A stretch of 15,445 nt of DNA. Origin: JAIBJP01 sp035639875 (GTDB lineage Bacteria > Actinomycetota > Thermoleophilia > Gaiellales > Gaiellaceae). The translations under genes and the position numbers were made by a program. The DNA is taken from contig DASQXE010000126.1 in assembly GCA_035639875.1 (NCBI GenBank), forward strand, positions 1-15,445, given 5' to 3'. Of this stretch, positions 12,873-15,445 are shown piece by piece (positions within the stretch are counted from its first letter, which is position 1; the number at the start of each line of letters is the position of its first letter). The notes under the pieces are model-generated. The model made no database searches and had not been told where the DNA came from. It worked only from the letters and a program-made list of their open reading frames with translations.

Positions 12873-13957
12873 CCGCGCGGGATGAGCTCGTCGACGTCGG
12901 CGTCCGAGGCGCCGGTTGCCTCGCGCAGAAAGGCGCGAGCGTCTCGAAAGGCCGCCTCCATGGGCGTCACGCCTTCGGACTCGGCCGTCGCCAGCAGCTG
13001 CGCGGTGCTGTCGGCGACCAAGCCTTCGATCGTCTGCAGCGCCCTCGCGGGATCCTCGTCTCGCCGCACGCTCTCGTACAGGTGCACACCGCCGGAGTTG
13101 GAGACGAAGTCGGGCAGCGCCAGGATGCCGCGCCGGTGGAGCGTTTCGAGCGCCTCGGGCGTGTAGGGCGCGTTGGCGCCCGGCGCGACAACCGTGCAGC
13201 GAAGCCGCTCGGCAACCGCAGCGGTGATCGAGTCGGGGCGGGCGCCAGGTACGAGCACATCGCACTCGACCTCGAACAGCTCCTCCCTCGGACGCACGGG
13301 TACGCCGCCGTGCTCGACCACCCGGTCGCCGTGCCGTCCGCGCAGCTCCAGCAAGCCTTCGACATCGAGCCCGTCCGCATCGAACAGGAGCCCGTTGACC
13401 GTGCTGATCGCCACGACCCGTGCTCCCGCCCGCGAGCACGCGCGCGCCGTGCCCGCACCGACCTTGCCGAACCCCTCGACGGCCACGTTCGCGCCCGCCA
13501 GCATGCGCCCGCGGCTCCTCAGACCCGCCTCCGCCGCCGCCTTCACCCCGTGGCCCGTCGCCAGGTCGTCCATGCCCAGGCCTTCGTGCTCCTTCGCCCA
13601 GAGGGGAAGGTCGCCGGCACCGTCTTCGACGAAGTCCGCAGGCGAGGTGCCCATGTCCGGCCCCGTGAGGAAGAAGTCCTGCATCGGCTCGACGGCGCAT
13701 CGGTAGGCATCAATCACGGCCGCTCGATCGCCGCCGGCGAAACGGACGCCGGCCTTGGCACCGGCATACCGAGCTCGACAGGCCGCGAACTTCCACGTCA
13801 TGGCGCGCGCCAGGCGGGCGACCTCCTCCACGGACACGTCGGCCAACATCCTCGTCCCGCCCGCCGACACCGGAAAGAGCTCATGGTCGATGACGACGAA
13901 GGCCTCGAGGCCGACCGTGTCGTCGCGGAGCTCGATCACCCGCGCCGGGAAACTCAC
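12869..13957 (-). CDS. Glu/Leu/Phe/Val dehydrogenase family protein
   Basis: The family performs reversible oxidative deamination of an amino acid to a 2-oxo acid with NAD(P). The 362-residue chain shows the N-terminal FVVIDHELFPVSAGGTRM (20-37), Lys56 in MTWK, the catalytic Lys68 in GAKAGV, PDMGT (100-104) with Asp101, the ATGHGV turn (133-138), the dinucleotide loop EGFGKVGAGT (161-170), and PDFVSNSGGVHLYE. Length and the AGGTR segment suit leucine/valine dehydrogenases or small glutamate dehydrogenases. It is divergent: the usual EGAN motif reads APGAN, and the glycine-rich catalytic loop is YAGAKAGV instead of GGAKGG. The substrate is therefore open. GTG 13957 overlaps the response regulator stop (GTGA) and has GAGGAGG about 10 nt upstream. 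It is the last gene of the kinase operon. Confidence 0.87.
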   Translation of the reverse strand: MSFPARVIELRDDTVGLEAFVVIDHELFPVSAGGTRMLADVSVEEVARLARAMTWKFAACRARYAGAKAGVRFAGGDRAAVIDAYRCAVEPMQDFFLTGPDMGTSPADFVEDGAGDLPLWAKEHEGLGMDDLATGHGVKAAAEAGLRSRGRMLAGANVAVEGFGKVGAGTARACSRAGARVVAISTVNGLLFDADGLDVEGLLELRGRHGDRVVEHGGVPVRPREELFEVECDVLVPGARPDSITAAVAERLRCTVVAPGANAPYTPEALETLHRRGILALPDFVSNSGGVHLYESVRRDEDPARALQTIEGLVADSTAQLLATAESEGVTPMEAAFRDARAFLREATGASDADVDELIPRG

Positions 13958-14532
13958 TCCCGCGATTCCTCCTCGAAGGTGGCGATCAGGGCCTCGGCCA
14001 CGACCTTCATCGGTCGCCCGGAGACCTGGCTCGCACGTTGCAGGCGCTTGAAGGCGTCCTGCTCCGAGAGCTTCTCCCGCTGCATGAGCAGGCCCTTGGC
14101 GCGCTCGACGACCTTCCGCGCGGCGAGCGCGTCGGCGAGCGACTCGGCTTCTTGGCGGAGCGCCTCGAGCTCGGCATGCCGTGCCTTCGCCGCTTGGATC
14201 GCCGGCAGGAGGTCGGTGTCGCGAAACGGCTTGACCAGGTACCCGAAGACCCCCGCCTCGACGGCTCTGGCCACGAGCTCGTCCTGGCCGTAGGCCGTCA
14301 GCATGACGATCGGGATGGGGCGCTCGGCCAGGATTCGCCGCGCCGCCTCGATCCCGTCCAGGCGGGGCATCTTCACGTCGAGGACGGCAAGGTCCGGCTT
14401 CTCGCTGCGGGCGAGCTCAACCGCCTCTTCCCCGTCGCGGGCCTCGCCGCAGATCTCGAAGCCGGCCCGCTCGAGGGTTTGACGGAGGTCGAGGCGAATG
14501 ATGGTCTCGTCCTCGGCGAGGAGGATCCTCAC
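13954..14532 (-). CDS. pdtaR: Response regulator with RNA-binding ANTAR domain (PdtaR-like)
   Basis: A receiver domain (about 1-118) is followed by a short coiled coil (119-137) and an ANTAR domain (138-186). ANTAR domains bind RNA hairpins and typically act by antitermination. The receiver is complete: acidic pair Glu7/Asp8, phosphoacceptor Asp52 in LDVKMPRLDG, Thr79 and Lys101 in LVKPF. The ANTAR part carries ERAKGLLMQREKLSEQDAF, its most conserved stretch. Overall it closely resembles mycobacterial PdtaR (Rv1626, about 205 aa). I chose GTG 14532 because it overlaps the cupin stop (GTGA) and starts directly at VRILLAEDE; the longer frame to 14661 would add 43 arginine-rich residues inside the cupin gene. 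A PdtaS-like kinase lies two genes upstream in the same operon and is the obvious phosphodonor. Confidence 0.93.
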   Translation of the reverse strand: MRILLAEDETIIRLDLRQTLERAGFEICGEARDGEEAVELARSEKPDLAVLDVKMPRLDGIEAARRILAERPIPIVMLTAYGQDELVARAVEAGVFGYLVKPFRDTDLLPAIQAAKARHAELEALRQEAESLADALAARKVVERAKGLLMQREKLSEQDAFKRLQRASQVSGRPMKVVAEALIATFEEESRE

Positions 14533-14843
14533 GGGACGGCGCCCACCACCACGTAGGCGAGGCCGTCCTCGCCCGCCACGACCTGTCGCGTGGAATCGGG
14601 ACTGACGAGGACGAAGCGGCCGGGCATGAACTCGACTTCCTCCCCGTCGATCCGGATCCAACCCCGCCCGCCGACCGCGATGTAGATCTCCTCCTGGTCG
14701 CTTTCACGCTCGTCGTGCTCCGTGCCCGCCTGTCCGGGCTCGTTGTCGAAGCGGTTCAGCTTGATTGCCCGGGCGCCGAGGGCACGCGCGACCGGCTTGC
14801 GGCGCTCCTTCCAATCGGCGGCGTCGACCGTCGAATAACTCAC
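14529..14843 (-). CDS. Small cupin-domain protein
   Basis: The 104-residue product is a single beta-barrel cupin. The first cupin motif is recognisable from Gly40 to Gly59: G-T-E-H43, an acidic run, then E51-E52-I-Y-I-A-V-G-G. The second is F72-M-P-G...P82-D-S-T-R. Only His43 of the usual metal-binding histidines is clear. The second His of the HxH pair is missing, and the position of the last His is Arg86. It may therefore bind metal weakly, or act as a small-molecule binding or partner protein instead of an enzyme. The start GTG 14843 overlaps the kinase stop (GTGA); GGAGG lies 13 nt upstream, which is far. It sits between the kinase and its regulator, overlapping both, so a role as a sensory or modulating partner is a fair inference. 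Confidence 0.8.
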   Translation of the reverse strand: MSYSTVDAADWKERRKPVARALGARAIKLNRFDNEPGQAGTEHDERESDQEEIYIAVGGRGWIRIDGEEVEFMPGRFVLVSPDSTRQVVAGEDGLAYVVVGAVP

Positions 14844-15445
14844 GGCGTGAATGCGACCTCCGCCCGCAGCCCGCCGTCCGCCTCGAGCGACAGCTCGCCT
14901 TTCAGCTCGTCGCGCACGAGGGCGCGCACGATGGAAAGTCCCGTCCCGTCCGCAGAGCCGTCCCACCGGCCATTGTCGGCCACCGTCAGCCGGACGATGC
15001 CGTTTTCGCGGCCCAACTCGACGCGCACCTCGTCGCCGCCATGCTCGAGGGCGTTCTGCAGAAGCTCGCTGAAGACGAGGGCGAGCGCCGTGGCCCGCCC
15101 GCCGTGTAGCGCGATCGACTCGACCCGCGCTTCCACTCGCTTTCCACCGGCCAACCCTTGCACGAGCATGGCCCGCAGTCGCTCGACAAGCTCGCCGAGG
15201 TCGACGTCCTCGTCGCGGCGGTCGGTCAAGACCTCGTGGACGGCGGCGATCGCCAGGATGCGGTTGACGGAGTCGGCCAGCGCCTTCTCCGGATCGGTGG
15301 CGCCCGAGCGCGCCTGGAGTCGCAGGAGCGAGGCGACCGTCTGGAGGTTGTTCTTGACCCGGTGGTGGATCTCTTGCGCCACGACGCCCCGCATGACCGC
15401 GCGACCGTGCTCGACGGCGACGGCCGCGTGATGGGCGACCGAGGC
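14840..15445 (-). CDS. pdtaS: Sensor histidine kinase, HisKA_2 type, C-terminal part (5' end outside window)
   Basis: The frame is open to the window edge, so the sensor domains (GAF and PAS in mycobacterial PdtaS) are not visible. The 201 residues seen contain the HisKA_2 dimerisation helix EIHHRVKNNLQTVASLLRLQ (window residues 25-44), with His28 as the phosphorylated residue, and then a HATPase domain. That domain has the N-box ELLQNALEHG, the G1 motif VADNG and the GTGLSIV segment, so ATP binding looks intact. The kinase region closely resembles PdtaS, the partner of PdtaR. No membrane helix is seen in this part. The stop overlaps the cupin start by 4 bp. An ATG at 15394 lies just before the H box and cannot be the true start, since the frame continues upstream with a helical stretch rich in Ala, His and Val. 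Confidence 0.9.
   Translation of the reverse strand, partial: ASVAHHAAVAVEHGRAVMRGVVAQEIHHRVKNNLQTVASLLRLQARSGATDPEKALADSVNRILAIAAVHEVLTDRRDEDVDLGELVERLRAMLVQGLAGGKRVEARVESIALHGGRATALALVFSELLQNALEHGGDEVRVELGRENGIVRLTVADNGRWDGSADGTGLSIVRALVRDELKGELSLEADGGLRAEVAFTP

Noticed and set aside
11961..13700. 579-codon minus-strand frame spanning the ABC-F end and the dehydrogenase
   Set aside because: It lies antisense to the ABC-F gene and out of frame with the dehydrogenase; arginine/glycine-rich with no motif.
14533..14661. N-terminal extension of the ANTAR regulator
   Set aside because: The extra residues are arginine-rich and lie wholly inside the cupin gene; the receiver domain begins right at GTG 14532.

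Overview
The window is 15.4 kb of gene-dense, high-GC DNA with almost no intergenic space. Many adjacent genes overlap by 4 bp (ATGA or GTGA). OpcA beside Zwf, a PdtaS/PdtaR-type kinase and ANTAR regulator pair, many GTG starts and the composition point to a high-GC Actinobacteriota chromosome. Thermoleophilia-like is my best guess, but that is inference. I see no mobile element, CRISPR array, tRNA or rRNA.

Layout. (1) 1-2638, plus strand: the 3' end of cytochrome c oxidase subunit I (ctaD), heme O synthase (ctaB) with an extra N-terminal membrane region, a 38-residue single-helix membrane protein, and a compact amidase-signature enzyme. (2) 2584-8925, minus strand: a six-gene sugar-phosphate operon transcribed tal, pgi, gnd, zwf, opcA, pgl. 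It meets the amidase tail to tail with a 55-bp overlap. (3) 8926-9158: the only real intergenic region, between divergent tal and tkt. It holds nested operator-like palindromes and, on the tkt side, three successive strong hairpins; the last one contains the tkt start codon. (4) 9159-12872, plus strand: transketolase, then an ABC-F ATPase 6 bp downstream. (5) 12869-15445, minus strand: a kinase (5' end outside the window), a small cupin, an ANTAR response regulator and a Glu/Leu-type amino acid dehydrogenase, each overlapping the next by 4 bp. This operon meets the ABC-F gene tail to tail across a CTAG.

How the genes fit together. Zwf (helped by OpcA), Pgl and Gnd form the oxidative pentose phosphate branch. 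Tal and Tkt supply the non-oxidative carbon shuffling, and Pgi returns fructose-6-phosphate to glucose-6-phosphate, so a cyclic NADPH-producing pathway is encoded around one divergent control region. The kinase operon looks like a signalling unit whose RNA-binding ANTAR output may control nitrogen or amino acid metabolism; that link is inferred from gene order.

The most interesting non-coding signal is the structured tkt leader (9046-9165). The oddest gene is pgl, which has a good ribosome binding site but no ATG, GTG or TTG where its start should be.
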